Of a stretch of 64,000 bases of DNA, positions 24,782 through 34,081 are shown piece after piece; positions within the stretch are counted from its first letter, which is position 1, and every line of letters begins with the position of its first letter. This DNA is from JAVVHH01 sp965199585 (GTDB lineage Bacteria > Pseudomonadota > Alphaproteobacteria > Acetobacterales > Acetobacteraceae): NCBI GenBank assembly GCA_965199585.1, contig CBDASI010000002.1:2418001-2482000 (forward strand), read 5' to 3'. The notes under the pieces are model-generated. The model saw only the letters and a list, made by a program, of their open reading frames with translations, was not told the origin of the DNA and ran no database searches. The position numbers and the translations under genes are program-made.

Positions 24782-26581
24782 ATGAGCATCAAGCGCGACC
24801 ATTCCTTACCCATCGAAGATTATGCCCTGATCGGCGACTGCCGAAGCGCGGCGCTGGTCGGCCGGGATGGGAGCATCGATTGGCTCTGTTGGCCGCGCTT
24901 CGACTCCGGCGCGTGCTTCTCGGCGCTGCTGGGCGATAGCGGCAACGGCCGGTTCCATATCGCGCCCGTCGACAACGGTGCGGCGATCGGGCCGGCGACC
25001 TTGCGCAGCTATGTCGGGCCGACCGCGGTGCTGGAGACCGTGTGGCAGACTGCCCAAGGCACGGTCGCCATCGTCGACTTCATGGTGCCGGAGACCGAGT
25101 TCGGCACGCTGGTGCGGGTGGTCGAATGCCGCGAAGGCCGGTTCGACATGCGGATGGAGCTGTGCCTGCGGTTCGACTATGGCAAATCGGTGCCGTGGGT
25201 GACCAAGCGCAAGGGCGGCAACGGCATCGTCGCGGTGTCGGGGCCCGACATGGTGGTCTTGCGCACCGACGTCGTTTTGCGCGGCGAGGACATGATGACG
25301 GTCGCCGATTTCGCGATCACCGCCGGTGAGCGAATCCCGTTCGTCCTTAGCCATTGCGCGTCGCACCTCCCAGTGCCCATGGCGATCGATCACAACGACG
25401 CATTGTTTCAGACCCGGCAGTTCTGGGAGCAATGGTCCGCCAGATCGACTTACGAAGGCGAGTGGGCGGTGTCGATCAGCCGCTCGCTGCTAACGCTGAA
25501 ATGCCTGACCGACCGCGTGACGGGTGGAATCGTGGCGGCGCCGACGACCTCGCTGCCGGAAGAGATCGGCGGCGTGCGGAACTGGGACTATCGGTTCTGT
25601 TGGCTGCGCGATGCCAGCATCACGTTGTTCGCGTTCATGTATGCCGGCTATTACGAAGAGGCCGGGTCATGGGCCGAATGGCTGCAGCGCAGCGTGGCGG
25701 GGAGCCCGGAGCAGATCCAAATCATGTATGGCCTGGCCGGCGAGCGGCGGCTGGAAGAATATGAGATCGACCTGCCGGGCTACGAGGGATCCAAGCCGGT
25801 GCGCATCGGCAACGCGGCCTCCAGTCAGGTGCAGCTCGACATCTACGGGGAGGTCTGTACGGCGCTGAACCAGGCGCGGCGCGGCAATCTGCTGAGCAAG
25901 GATTTCGCGTGGCCGCTGCAGTGCGAGCTGCTCGCGCACTTGGAGACGTTGTGGCGGCAACCGGATAGCGGGCTTTGGGAGACGCGGGGCGGGGCGAAAC
26001 ACTTCACCTTCAGCAAGGTGATGGCCTGGGTTGCCTTTGCGCGCTCGATCGAAGATGCCGAGCTGAACGGGCTCGAGGCGCCCTTGGCGGCATGGCGGTC
26101 GACGCGCGACGAGATATTCCACGACGTCTGTACCAAAGGCTTCGATGCCGAGCTGAACAGCTTCACGCAGGTGTTCGGCGAGAAATCGCTGGATGCGAGC
26201 CTGCTGCTCATCCCGGTGATCGGCTTTCTGCCGGGAGACGATCCGCGCGTGATCGGGACGGTGAAGGCGATTGAGGCCGGGCTGCTCGAGGATGGTTTCG
26301 TGCTGCGCTATCGGGCGAGCGCCCAGAGCGACGGGCTACCGGGTCAGGAGGGCGCATTCCTCGCCTGCAGCTTCTGGCTGTCGCAGGCGATGTTCCTCTG
26401 CGGGCGAGCGGACGAGGCACGGGCCTTGTTCAAGCGGCTGATCGGCCTGTGCAACGATGTCGGCTTGCTCAGCGAAGAATATGATCCGCGCGCCAAACGG
26501 TTCACCGGCAACTTTCCCCAGGCATTCAGCCATGTGGCGATGGTGTCGACGGCGTTGATGCTCGATGGCGTGCGTCAATAA
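24782..26581 (+). CDS. Glycoside hydrolase family 15 protein (trehalase/glucoamylase type)
   Basis: A 599-aa cytoplasmic enzyme without signal peptide. The N-terminal beta-sandwich domain begins PIEDYALIGDCRSAALVGRDGSIDWLCWPRFDS, given here in separate recognisable blocks: IEDYALIGD and GSIDWLCWPRFDS. The catalytic (alpha/alpha)6 barrel contains GGVRNWDYRFCWLRDAS and ends with LLSEEYDPRAKRFTGNFPQAFSH, where the catalytic glutamates of the family lie. Relatives include mycobacterial trehalase and archaeal glucoamylases, so trehalose or maltooligosaccharide is the likely substrate. It is alone on its strand, convergent with the GT4 gene 9 bp downstream. Confidence 0.9.
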   Translation: MSIKRDHSLPIEDYALIGDCRSAALVGRDGSIDWLCWPRFDSGACFSALLGDSGNGRFHIAPVDNGAAIGPATLRSYVGPTAVLETVWQTAQGTVAIVDFMVPETEFGTLVRVVECREGRFDMRMELCLRFDYGKSVPWVTKRKGGNGIVAVSGPDMVVLRTDVVLRGEDMMTVADFAITAGERIPFVLSHCASHLPVPMAIDHNDALFQTRQFWEQWSARSTYEGEWAVSISRSLLTLKCLTDRVTGGIVAAPTTSLPEEIGGVRNWDYRFCWLRDASITLFAFMYAGYYEEAGSWAEWLQRSVAGSPEQIQIMYGLAGERRLEEYEIDLPGYEGSKPVRIGNAASSQVQLDIYGEVCTALNQARRGNLLSKDFAWPLQCELLAHLETLWRQPDSGLWETRGGAKHFTFSKVMAWVAFARSIEDAELNGLEAPLAAWRSTRDEIFHDVCTKGFDAELNSFTQVFGEKSLDASLLLIPVIGFLPGDDPRVIGTVKAIEAGLLEDGFVLRYRASAQSDGLPGQEGAFLACSFWLSQAMFLCGRADEARALFKRLIGLCNDVGLLSEEYDPRAKRFTGNFPQAFSHVAMVSTALMLDGVRQ

Positions 26582-26590
26582 GTAGAGGAT

Positions 26591-27889
26591 TCAGGATGAG
26601 ACCTTGGCCGGGGTGGCTCGCGGCCGTACTCGTGTCGCGTCTGCCATCACCGTCTCGATCCAGTCGACGAACTCGTCGCGGAAGCGGGCTGACGCGAATG
26701 CGGCGGCGTTCTCGACGCAGTGGCCCGGCTGCAAGAGCGCGCGGATTTCCGGACGTTCGAACCGCTGCACGGCGTCGATGATCGCGTCCTCGGTCTGTTC
26801 ATGGAAAAACAAGCCGGTCGGCGCAGGAAGGCTGACGTCGCGGACCGTCTCGGCCAGACCGCCGCGGCCGTACGCCAGCACCGGGGTCCCGGCGGCTTGC
26901 GCCTCGACCGCGGTGATGCCGAAATCCTCGATCCCGGCGAAGACGAAGGCCTGCGCCGTCCGCATCAGGTGATGGACCTCGCGGGTCGCGACGTTGCCCA
27001 ACAACTCGACATTTGGGGGGCAGATGCCCCGCAGGCGCTCCAAATCGGGCCCGGTACCGACGATTTTGAGCGTACGGTCCATGCGCGCGAAAGCCCGCAT
27101 CACCAACTCGGTTCTCTTATAGGGGACGAGCCGACCGACCGAGAGATAGAACGATTCTCGCTCTTGCAGCGGGATTGGCGCTGGGAACGCCTCGACCGCC
27201 ACCGGCGGGTAGATGCAAGTCGACGTCCGGCCATGGAGACGGCGCAACCGTGCGGCGACGAACGACGAGTTGGTGGCCATGGCGTCGGGACGCTGGGCAG
27301 CGCAGAAATCCCAGATCCGGGCGGAATGGAGCAGCCGGCGCGCGACCCACCCCTTCAAGCCTCGCACCAGGCCGGCCTCGCGCAGGTATTCGTGCTGCAG
27401 GTCCCACGCGTAGCGCATCGGCGAGTGGACATAGGCGACGTGCACCTGATCGGGATGCGTGAGCACGCCATAGGCGACGCTATGATGGCTGCTGATCACC
27501 AGGTCGTAGCCGGTCACGTCGAACTGCTCGACCGCCAGCGGCCAGAGCGCGAAGAGCTGGCGGTAGAAGCGTCGCCCGCCGGGCATCCTGTTGAGAAAAG
27601 ACGTCGTGAGCCCGCGGCCGCCCAGGAACGCGCGATCGCCGGGCGGCAGGGCGTCCATGACGGTGAAAATGTCGGCCTGCGGATAGGCCAGCAGCATCTG
27701 TTCGATGACCCGTTCGGCTCCGCCATAGGCCGACATCGAGTCCGAAACGATGGCGACGCTACCGTTAAAGCGGCCTGGCCGGTCGGCGCGAGAGACCGAG
27801 GCCGATGAGTGCAGGTCTGAGGCGGTTCGATCGCCTTTGAAAGGAATCGTGTCAGGCAAAGGGGCGAACTCCACGCCGCGGATTGGCAC
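26591..27889 (-). CDS. Family 4 glycosyltransferase, probably exopolysaccharide
   Basis: A 432-aa GT-B glycosyltransferase. The N-terminal domain carries YGGAERVIEQMLLAYP. The C-terminal nucleotide-sugar domain has YLSVGRLVPYKRTELVMRAF, KIVGTGPDLERL and the EX7E-type segment EDFGITAVEAQAAGTPVLAYGRGG. It resembles mannosyltransferases of acetan/xanthan-type polymers. The GTG start at 27889 yields about 40 poorly conserved residues before the domain, so a later start is possible. It diverges from the polyprenyl glycosylphosphotransferase across a 140-bp promoter region, which supports an exopolysaccharide role. Confidence 0.88.
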   Translation of the reverse strand: MPIRGVEFAPLPDTIPFKGDRTASDLHSSASVSRADRPGRFNGSVAIVSDSMSAYGGAERVIEQMLLAYPQADIFTVMDALPPGDRAFLGGRGLTTSFLNRMPGGRRFYRQLFALWPLAVEQFDVTGYDLVISSHHSVAYGVLTHPDQVHVAYVHSPMRYAWDLQHEYLREAGLVRGLKGWVARRLLHSARIWDFCAAQRPDAMATNSSFVAARLRRLHGRTSTCIYPPVAVEAFPAPIPLQERESFYLSVGRLVPYKRTELVMRAFARMDRTLKIVGTGPDLERLRGICPPNVELLGNVATREVHHLMRTAQAFVFAGIEDFGITAVEAQAAGTPVLAYGRGGLAETVRDVSLPAPTGLFFHEQTEDAIIDAVQRFERPEIRALLQPGHCVENAAAFASARFRDEFVDWIETVMADATRVRPRATPAKVSS

Positions 27890-27970
27890 TCACGATGCAC
27901 CGCGAATTTTGTCGCCGCTCGTCGTCACGTTATGAAACTACTTATAGCACAACCTAAGGCAGTAATCAGC

Positions 27971-27999
27971 TTGGCTTTCACCTCATTTTCGTCTAAATA
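27971..27999 (+). promoter_or_regulatory. Predicted sigma-70 promoter for the glycosylphosphotransferase gene
   Basis: TTGGCT (27971-27976) and TAAATA (27994-27999) are separated by 17 bp and lie 30 nt upstream of the ATG at 28030. The whole 140-bp divergent spacer is A/T-rich compared with its surroundings. Confidence 0.4.
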
Positions 28000-28029
28000 T
28001 CGGGACGATTTACGAGATTGGAGCGGTCG

Positions 28030-29466
28030 ATGGACGGGACGGGAGAGTTCAAGCGGGATGTCCTGCTCCGTCATTTCATGTCGAATCCGGAGCTCGTCGA
28101 TCGTCCGGTGACCGTAATGCGCGGTTACGCGGCGATGCGGTTCATCGTCGCGTGCATCGATGCGACACAGGTTGTGCTCGTCGGGATCGTGACCGGCTCG
28201 TTCTTTGCCCCGGGCACGATCCTGGAGGCTGCCGGCGTGAGTGTGCTGGGGTCTTGCCTGGCCGTGCTGATCCGCCGTGGCGCGCGCCCGACTACTAGCT
28301 TCCAGCGCGTGACGGTCACCGTCGTCGCCCGGCGCGCCGCCATGGCGATCCTGGCAGCCGGCTTGATCATGTCGATCATCGCCGCGCTCGTCGGCGGCCT
28401 GACCAGGATGGGGCATCTGCTGCCGTGGTTTGCGATCTGGAGCGTCGTCTCCGCGACGATCTCCTTCGTGGGGCGGACGCTTCCGGTGCCTGCGTTCCGT
28501 CGCGTCACGACGCGCGCAATCCAGCCGACCGTTGCGGTCGTCGGTAGCGCCTCGAGCGCACACCTGATGAGCGCGATGCTGTCGGGACAAGCGACCCACC
28601 TCGTCGTCGCGCAGGTGGACCCGCACGAGGCCGTCGAAATGTATCGACTGGAGCGCATGGCGACCTTCGGCATGGTCGACAAGGTCGTCATCGTCGGCTG
28701 CAACGAGACGGTGGTCGAAGAGATATGTTTCGCGCTGAGCGACACGCCGACGGTGGTGTGCATCGGGTTCGCGACGCCGGCCACGTCGTCGCTGATGTCT
28801 GGCGGCGTGCATGCGACGCAGCATCCACCGTTTCTGCCGCTCCTGCCGAGCCCCATTAGCGACTGGCGCTGCTTCCTCAAGCGGTCGTTGGACGTCGTCG
28901 TCGTCGTCGTGATGCTGCCAATGATCGCGCCGGTCCTGGTCGGTGCCGCACTGGCGATCAAGCTGGAGTCGCCGGGCCCGGTGCTGTTCCGCCAGTGGCG
29001 TTTCGGACTAGCCAGCAAACCCACCCAGATCCTGAAATTCCGCACCATGTATCACGATCGCGGCGACCTCACGGGCGAGGCGCGGACCCTGGCGCGAGAC
29101 CCGAGGGTCACCCGGGTCGGCCGGATCCTGCGGCGGACGAGCATCGACGAGTTGCCGCAATTGTTGAACGTATTGCGCGGCGAGATGTCGTTGGTCGGTC
29201 CGCGGCCGCATGCCACGCATATGAAGGTGGACGGCAATTATTACTTCGAGGCGGTGCAAGGGTATCGGATCCGCCATCGCGTCAAGCCGGGGATCACCGG
29301 TTGGGCGCAGATCACCGGGTCGCGCGGCGAGATCGCGACGATCGAGAAAGCGTTCGAGCGCGTCGACAAAGATCTCTGGTACGTCCGCAACTGGTCCCTG
29401 ATGCTGGACTTGCGCATACTGGTCATGACGGCGCTGGGCCGGTTCGCGTCGCCGAATGCGGACTGA
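28030..29466 (+). CDS. Exopolysaccharide polyprenyl glycosylphosphotransferase (GumD/WcaJ type)
   Basis: The 478-aa inner-membrane protein transfers the first sugar-1-phosphate to undecaprenyl phosphate. Four hydrophobic N-terminal helices (about residues 40-150) and a Rossmann-like middle region (TVAVVGSASS, VVIVGCNETVVEE) precede a fifth helix. The bacterial sugar transferase domain follows: KRSLDVVVVVV, KFRTMYHDRG, GEMSLVGPRP, RHRVKPGITGWAQ. Glucose-1-phosphate is the usual substrate of GumD relatives, not proven here. The ATG at 28030 has GGAG at good spacing; an in-frame TTG lies 12 nt earlier. The next gene (outer-membrane barrel) converges on it. Confidence 0.93.
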   Translation: MDGTGEFKRDVLLRHFMSNPELVDRPVTVMRGYAAMRFIVACIDATQVVLVGIVTGSFFAPGTILEAAGVSVLGSCLAVLIRRGARPTTSFQRVTVTVVARRAAMAILAAGLIMSIIAALVGGLTRMGHLLPWFAIWSVVSATISFVGRTLPVPAFRRVTTRAIQPTVAVVGSASSAHLMSAMLSGQATHLVVAQVDPHEAVEMYRLERMATFGMVDKVVIVGCNETVVEEICFALSDTPTVVCIGFATPATSSLMSGGVHATQHPPFLPLLPSPISDWRCFLKRSLDVVVVVVMLPMIAPVLVGAALAIKLESPGPVLFRQWRFGLASKPTQILKFRTMYHDRGDLTGEARTLARDPRVTRVGRILRRTSIDELPQLLNVLRGEMSLVGPRPHATHMKVDGNYYFEAVQGYRIRHRVKPGITGWAQITGSRGEIATIEKAFERVDKDLWYVRNWSLMLDLRILVMTALGRFASPNAD

Positions 29467-29473
29467 GGCTTCG

Positions 29474-30796
29474 CTAAAGCGCCAGGCGCAGCTGTAGCTG
29501 AACGATGTGGTCGCGGAAATTGCTCGCAGCCGAAAAGCCGTTCAGGTTGAGCAGGTTGGGGTTGTCGGTCTGTCGAGCGAGAAAGTCATAGGTCGCGCTG
29601 ATCGCGGCATACCTGTTCAGAAGATAGGTGGCGCCTAAGCCGCCCCCGTATCGAAGCTGTGATCCGCCCAGGGCGTAATCGTTGCGCGCCACCGATCCGC
29701 TCACCGACAGCACCACGTTGCGCTTCAACTCGTAATCGACGCGCGAGCGGGCCAGTAACGTGGTGGCGCTGGCCGTCGTCTCATCCGATGAGTCCTGGAT
29801 GCGTCGGGAAACGGTGCCGCTGATCGTCGTCACGCCGGTTGGGCTGTAGATGAGCGTCAGCTCGCCGATCGGCGCCTGGATCGTCTTAAAGGTGGAGGAG
29901 GAGAAGGAGCGGCTTTCGTAGCCGGCGAGGGCGCGGATGCGAAGAAAGCCGTTCAGGTCGTAATCGAGACCGCCCAGAAACGACAGATCGTTGAAGTCTC
30001 GTCTTGGAAGCCCGCCGCTGTTGTTCGAGTACCAGGCCGACGTATCGCTGACGATTACGACGATGCTGCGCCGGGTGGCGAACTCGTATGCCGCGACGAG
30101 GGCCGGGGTCAGCGTAACCCGGTTGCGGTAACTCTGGTCGTAGACCGAAGTTCCAGCAAAGCCACTATCGTAGGCGAAGCGGGCGGCCTCGAGCGACGGC
30201 GTAAGCGACAGCCGGCTGAAGGCCGCCCGGTAGCCGGTCCGAAGCGTGTCGACTTGGTAGGGCAGGGGCGTCGCCAGTCGTGGGACGTCGAGATCGCGTT
30301 GCGTCTGGTTCAGATTGTCATGCGACAGGACGACGAAGGCGGTATCCCGCCCGATATCGTAGGAGCCACCGAGATGGGCGTTCCAGTTCGTGTAAGACTG
30401 GTTCGGCAGGTCCAGGTAGCGCGTGTCAGCGACGTTCACGCCGGCGTTTACATTGTAGCGCGAATTGTCCGAGGCGAGATCGATGCCGGCGGTCGTGTTG
30501 ATCAGCGAACTACCAGTGGCCTGGGTGGTCCCGAGCACGTTGCTCTCGTAACCAACGGCCTCGCTCACATGCGGGCGGATCACGTAGCCGCCAGCGCGGA
30601 TGCCGTCGGATCGATATGCGGATTGTCGGCGTGACGTGACGGTCACGTCAGGTGCGACGTCGGTGCCGACGACCTCGACAGGCAGGAACTGGTCCAGCAA
30701 TTGGGCCCGCGCCGGCGCTGCCGAGACCACGAGAACCGACGCCAGCGTTGCGTTCGACAGCCTAGTCCCGACGATCCGATGAAACTTCGTTACCAC
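29474..30796 (-). CDS. Outer-membrane beta-barrel protein (BBP2-like)
   Basis: The 440-aa protein has a signal peptide (hydrophobic LSNATLASVLVVSAAPARA, cleavage likely after ARA). A long succession of alternating polar/aromatic strands follows, ending LQLRLAL with no terminal Phe. Segments such as YVIRPHVSEAVGYESNVLG match the putative beta-barrel porin 2 family found in alphaproteobacterial exopolysaccharide loci. A role in polymer export or anchoring is inferred from position. It converges with the glycosylphosphotransferase gene (7-bp gap) and lies 47 bp downstream of the DUF2125-like gene on the same strand. Confidence 0.78.
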   Translation of the reverse strand: MVTKFHRIVGTRLSNATLASVLVVSAAPARAQLLDQFLPVEVVGTDVAPDVTVTSRRQSAYRSDGIRAGGYVIRPHVSEAVGYESNVLGTTQATGSSLINTTAGIDLASDNSRYNVNAGVNVADTRYLDLPNQSYTNWNAHLGGSYDIGRDTAFVVLSHDNLNQTQRDLDVPRLATPLPYQVDTLRTGYRAAFSRLSLTPSLEAARFAYDSGFAGTSVYDQSYRNRVTLTPALVAAYEFATRRSIVVIVSDTSAWYSNNSGGLPRRDFNDLSFLGGLDYDLNGFLRIRALAGYESRSFSSSTFKTIQAPIGELTLIYSPTGVTTISGTVSRRIQDSSDETTASATTLLARSRVDYELKRNVVLSVSGSVARNDYALGGSQLRYGGGLGATYLLNRYAAISATYDFLARQTDNPNLLNLNGFSAASNFRDHIVQLQLRLAL

Positions 30797-30843
30797 GGCT
30801 GATTCAATCCGTTGATGCGGTGCCCGAAGCCATCCACCACGGT

Positions 30844-32373
30844 TCAGGGGCGCGCTGGCGCGGGTCGTGCCGGTCGAGGGCGGGTCGGGGCTGGGGCTGG
30901 TTGGCTAGGGGGGCCCATCAGCGCCGCCATGTCCTGGCCATTCACCAGCAGGCGACCGTCATTGTAGATCACGTCCCACACCAGGCGACTCTGCTCGGAC
31001 CGGCCGATGCCCTTTAGAAAGATGATCACCGGTGCGAACTGCGCCGTCTGCGGGTCGGCCGCCATGGCTTGCTGCAGCTTGTCGATGTTCACCGCGGTAA
31101 TCGTACCGGTTCCGCTGAACTGGCTCGGTGACGTCACCAACGTGTTGAAGTTACCGCTGAAGTTTGCTCCGGCCATGTCGACGCTCATGTCTTGCAGGCC
31201 TGCCGTGATGGGGCCCTGGCTGAACAAAGAGGCGATGTCGTCGTTCGTCGGCTCCTGCTTGTTGCCGTACCCGCGGGCGACGCGCAGCAAGGCGTCGGTC
31301 GGCACCGCGCCGATCGAGGGGGTGAACGTAAGCCTGGACGGAATCAGCGTGGCCATGCTGCCCAGGCCTAACTCGGGCAACGTCAATCCTTCTGCCGTTA
31401 GCGGCATGCGAGCCTGCAACTTGCCTCCCGCCGCCGTCGAGTTCAGGCCGATCGACAGCGTCTTGAGCGTGCCGGTGAGGTTCGAGGTGGTGACGGTGAG
31501 GTCGTCGACCTTCTCGTCGAGGGTAACGCCCTTGGCCAGATCGGCCAGAGACGTCAGCAACGCGACCATCTTCTCGGAGTCTTGCGCCGCTTTAGGCGCG
31601 GTCGGGTTGGCCGGCGCCGCGTTCGGCAGCTTGGCCGACAGTTTTTGCGCAATCTCCAGCGCTCCTGCCCGCGACACGCCGGCGAAGTTGGCGATCACCG
31701 ATACCTTGCCCATGGCAACCGCGACCGGCGCCGTCGCGGCCCCCGACGACATCTTCAGCGTGTAGCCATCGAACGTCGAATTGACCGCCACGTCGACCCG
31801 GCCATCACTCACCGGCGTCATCGTCGCCGTGCCATTACCGCTATCGACATGCGTCAGTTGGGTAAGGTTTTTGCCTTCCGTCGTTATCGACATGTCCTTG
31901 AGCGTGGACGTCGAGGTCGACGGAGTGACGAAGGTGGTGTCGTACACGGCGTGCTGCGTCTGGCTGCCGATGGTTACGGTGCTGGTAACGTCACCCTCCG
32001 GTGCGCCCGGCGTCTTGCTCGGCGGCAGACGGTAGCGGAACACGCTCGGCGACGGGAGTGAGAGATCGTCCATCGCCCAGCGACCGTCGCCGGTATCGGT
32101 CATCTTACCCGTCATCACCGGCGCGTCGGGCGTGTTCCCGAGCGGGGCGGCGACGTCGTAGTGGTCGCCGGCCGCGGTGACGCGGACCGGAGAGGTGCCG
32201 GATGTCGTCGTGATACCGAGCGTGGATTGCAGCCAGCCCTGGATCTGTTGTTGCAGCGCGGCCGCGCGATCCGGCGTGACCTGCGCCAAAGCGATCGTTG
32301 GGAGGGTCGGTGCCAGTACAAAAGCCACGATCGCGGCACGTCTCAGCATCACTGCGGTCCTATGTCGATTCAC
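30844..32373 (-). CDS. Exported DUF2125-like protein of unknown function
   Basis: The 509-aa product starts with a signal peptide (RRAAIVAFVLAPTLPTIALAQ). Long stretches of beta-rich, Ser/Thr-rich sequence follow, and the protein ends in a Pro/Ala/Arg tail (QPAPAPTRPRP). The N-terminal mature region (VTPDRAAALQQQIQGWL, followed by alternating strands with TGKMTDTGDGRW) resembles DUF2125 periplasmic proteins; this is a family impression, not a search result. Repeating TLKDMSI / TLKTLSIGL / LQDMSVDM units suggest a repeated beta domain. ATG codons at residues 1 and 9 are both possible starts. It may be transcribed with the barrel gene downstream. Confidence 0.65.
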   Translation of the reverse strand: MNRHRTAVMLRRAAIVAFVLAPTLPTIALAQVTPDRAAALQQQIQGWLQSTLGITTTSGTSPVRVTAAGDHYDVAAPLGNTPDAPVMTGKMTDTGDGRWAMDDLSLPSPSVFRYRLPPSKTPGAPEGDVTSTVTIGSQTQHAVYDTTFVTPSTSTSTLKDMSITTEGKNLTQLTHVDSGNGTATMTPVSDGRVDVAVNSTFDGYTLKMSSGAATAPVAVAMGKVSVIANFAGVSRAGALEIAQKLSAKLPNAAPANPTAPKAAQDSEKMVALLTSLADLAKGVTLDEKVDDLTVTTSNLTGTLKTLSIGLNSTAAGGKLQARMPLTAEGLTLPELGLGSMATLIPSRLTFTPSIGAVPTDALLRVARGYGNKQEPTNDDIASLFSQGPITAGLQDMSVDMAGANFSGNFNTLVTSPSQFSGTGTITAVNIDKLQQAMAADPQTAQFAPVIIFLKGIGRSEQSRLVWDVIYNDGRLLVNGQDMAALMGPPSQPAPAPTRPRPARPAPARP

Positions 32374-32428
32374 GTCAGCATAACAACACTAGGGTCGTTA
32401 ACAAACCGTTCAGCGCTGCCGGTTATCG

Positions 32429-33094
32429 TCAGTCAGCCGTCTCGACCGCTGCGACGTCGAGCAGACGCTCGATGACGTCAGGTTCCTGTGCGCCGGCGAT
32501 GGCGTGCCGGCCCGCGACGACGAAGCACGGCACGCCGTTGATGCCGAGCCGGTGCGCCCGCAGGTTGTCGGCGTGGACGGCGTCGATCTCGTCCTCGCTG
32601 CGCAGGAACGCCGCTGCCTGCGACGCATCCAGCCCGCACGAGCCGGCGATGGCGCGCAGCACGCCATGGTCGCCGATGTCGTATCCGTCGGAGAAGTGCG
32701 CGGCGAACAACGCCTCGGCTACCTCGGTCGAGCGCCCCAGCGGCGTCGCCCAACGGATCAGGCGATGCGCGTCGACGCTGCTCGGAGTGCGGCGGATCCG
32801 GTCGAAGCGGAACGAGACACCCTCGGCGTCGCCGATCTCCGTGATCGAGCTGTAAAGCCGGCGTGCCCGATCCTCGCCGCCGAACTTGCGGATCACGTAG
32901 TCCGACCGGGTCATGCCCATGCGCGGCATATCCGGATTGAGCAGGAATGGCCGCCAGGTGAGCTCATACAGCAGGTCCGGCCGCCGGCGCATGGTGCGGA
33001 ACAGGCGACGGACGCCGAGGTAACACCAGGGGCAGACAAGGTCGTGCACGACCTCAATCTGCAAGCGCGCCTTCGCGGGAGCGAAACTGTTCAC
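32429..33094 (-). CDS. DsbA-family oxidoreductase, FrnE-like
   Basis: A 221-aa thioredoxin-fold protein with CPWC (residues 21-24) after VVHDLV, a helical insertion domain and the cis-proline segment INGVPCFVV. There is no signal peptide, so it acts in the cytoplasm, like FrnE/2-hydroxychromene-2-carboxylate isomerase relatives that carry a CPWC redox site. Physiological substrate unknown. It is a single gene, 62 bp from the divergent GAF-PDZ gene. Confidence 0.9.
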   Translation of the reverse strand: MNSFAPAKARLQIEVVHDLVCPWCYLGVRRLFRTMRRRPDLLYELTWRPFLLNPDMPRMGMTRSDYVIRKFGGEDRARRLYSSITEIGDAEGVSFRFDRIRRTPSSVDAHRLIRWATPLGRSTEVAEALFAAHFSDGYDIGDHGVLRAIAGSCGLDASQAAAFLRSEDEIDAVHADNLRAHRLGINGVPCFVVAGRHAIAGAQEPDVIERLLDVAAVETAD

Positions 33095-33156
33095 GGCGCG
33101 AGCCTACGGGAGGCGGCCTCATCCGTCACCATTTTTCCCGCCGTGCACCACTGGAG

Positions 33157-34080
33157 TTGAAGGGTAATGATCGGCTCACTGCTTGCGGTAGTCGTCTAGC
33201 GAACATAGATTACAATTTGAGGTTGCGTATCCGGGATAACGGCAATTTGGAGAAAATCGACGAGCCGCCGACACTGAGGCCAAGGTCGCTCGACGCCGTC
33301 ATCGAGGACGCGCGCCTCGTCGCGCTCCGGCCCTACGGCGTGCTGTCTCCAGATGAGACTGACCGCCTGTCCCGCCTGGCCGGTCAGGCTGCGCGAAGTC
33401 TTGGCGCGACGCATGCGGCGGTGTCCTTCGTGGGTCATGCCAAGGTCTGGTTCGGCGGCGCGTTCGGGTTCGCCGGCGCCGAGACGAGCCGCGAGCACAG
33501 TTTCTGCGACGCGGTGGTGCGGAGCAACGCCCCGTTGCTGGTGCCGGACGGGCGGGCGGACCCGCGGTTCTGGCAACATCCGATGGTGTGCGGCGCCCCC
33601 GGCATGCGATGCTATGCCGGCGCGCCGCTCGTCGATCCCGGCGGTTACACGCTGGGAACGGTCGCAACCTACTCGACCGAGCCGGCGGCGTTCGGGCGCG
33701 GAATCCTGAATGATCTGAGCGCGCTGGCCGGGTTGGTGGGCGAATTCCTGTCGGCGCCTCGGTCGGCGTCAGCAGACGTGCCGTCTGGGCCGAAGGTACA
33801 GGGATGGCTCGGGGTGAGGACCTTGCAAACCGACGAGGGTAAGCGCGGCCGGGCCGCCGGGTTGATCGTGCTCAGCGTCGCCAAGGGCAGCCCGGCGTCG
33901 CTGGCCGGGCTTCGCGCCACCGATCTCCTGCAGTCGATCGACGGACAGGATCTCTATATCGCGTCCGACGTCGTGGCCGCGATGGCAGGCCGGGTGCTCG
34001 GGTCGCTGGTGCCGATCCGGTACCGTCGCGCCGGGCAGTCGCTTCAGTGCCAGGTCGAGATCGTCTCGCGCCGGACGTAG
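33157..34080 (+). CDS. GAF-PDZ domain fusion protein
   Basis: The 307-aa product has a GAF-type sensor domain (about residues 60-190: RLSRLAGQAARSLGATHAAVSFV, HSFCDAVVRSN, LLVPDGRADPRF, GTVATYS) joined to a C-terminal PDZ domain (about 205-305: QGWLGVRT, LIVLSVAKGSPASLAGLRATDLLQSIDG). The usual GAF partners (kinase, GGDEF, phosphatase) are missing, and no signal peptide or membrane helix is present. The start is uncertain: TTG at 33157 begins the open frame, and TTG at 33247 would give a protein closer to the domain boundary. Neither has a good ribosome binding site. The 1-bp gap to the convergent glycosidase gene leaves no terminator space. Confidence 0.75.
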   Translation: MKGNDRLTACGSRLANIDYNLRLRIRDNGNLEKIDEPPTLRPRSLDAVIEDARLVALRPYGVLSPDETDRLSRLAGQAARSLGATHAAVSFVGHAKVWFGGAFGFAGAETSREHSFCDAVVRSNAPLLVPDGRADPRFWQHPMVCGAPGMRCYAGAPLVDPGGYTLGTVATYSTEPAAFGRGILNDLSALAGLVGEFLSAPRSASADVPSGPKVQGWLGVRTLQTDEGKRGRAAGLIVLSVAKGSPASLAGLRATDLLQSIDGQDLYIASDVVAAMAGRVLGSLVPIRYRRAGQSLQCQVEIVSRRT

Positions 34081-34081
34081 A

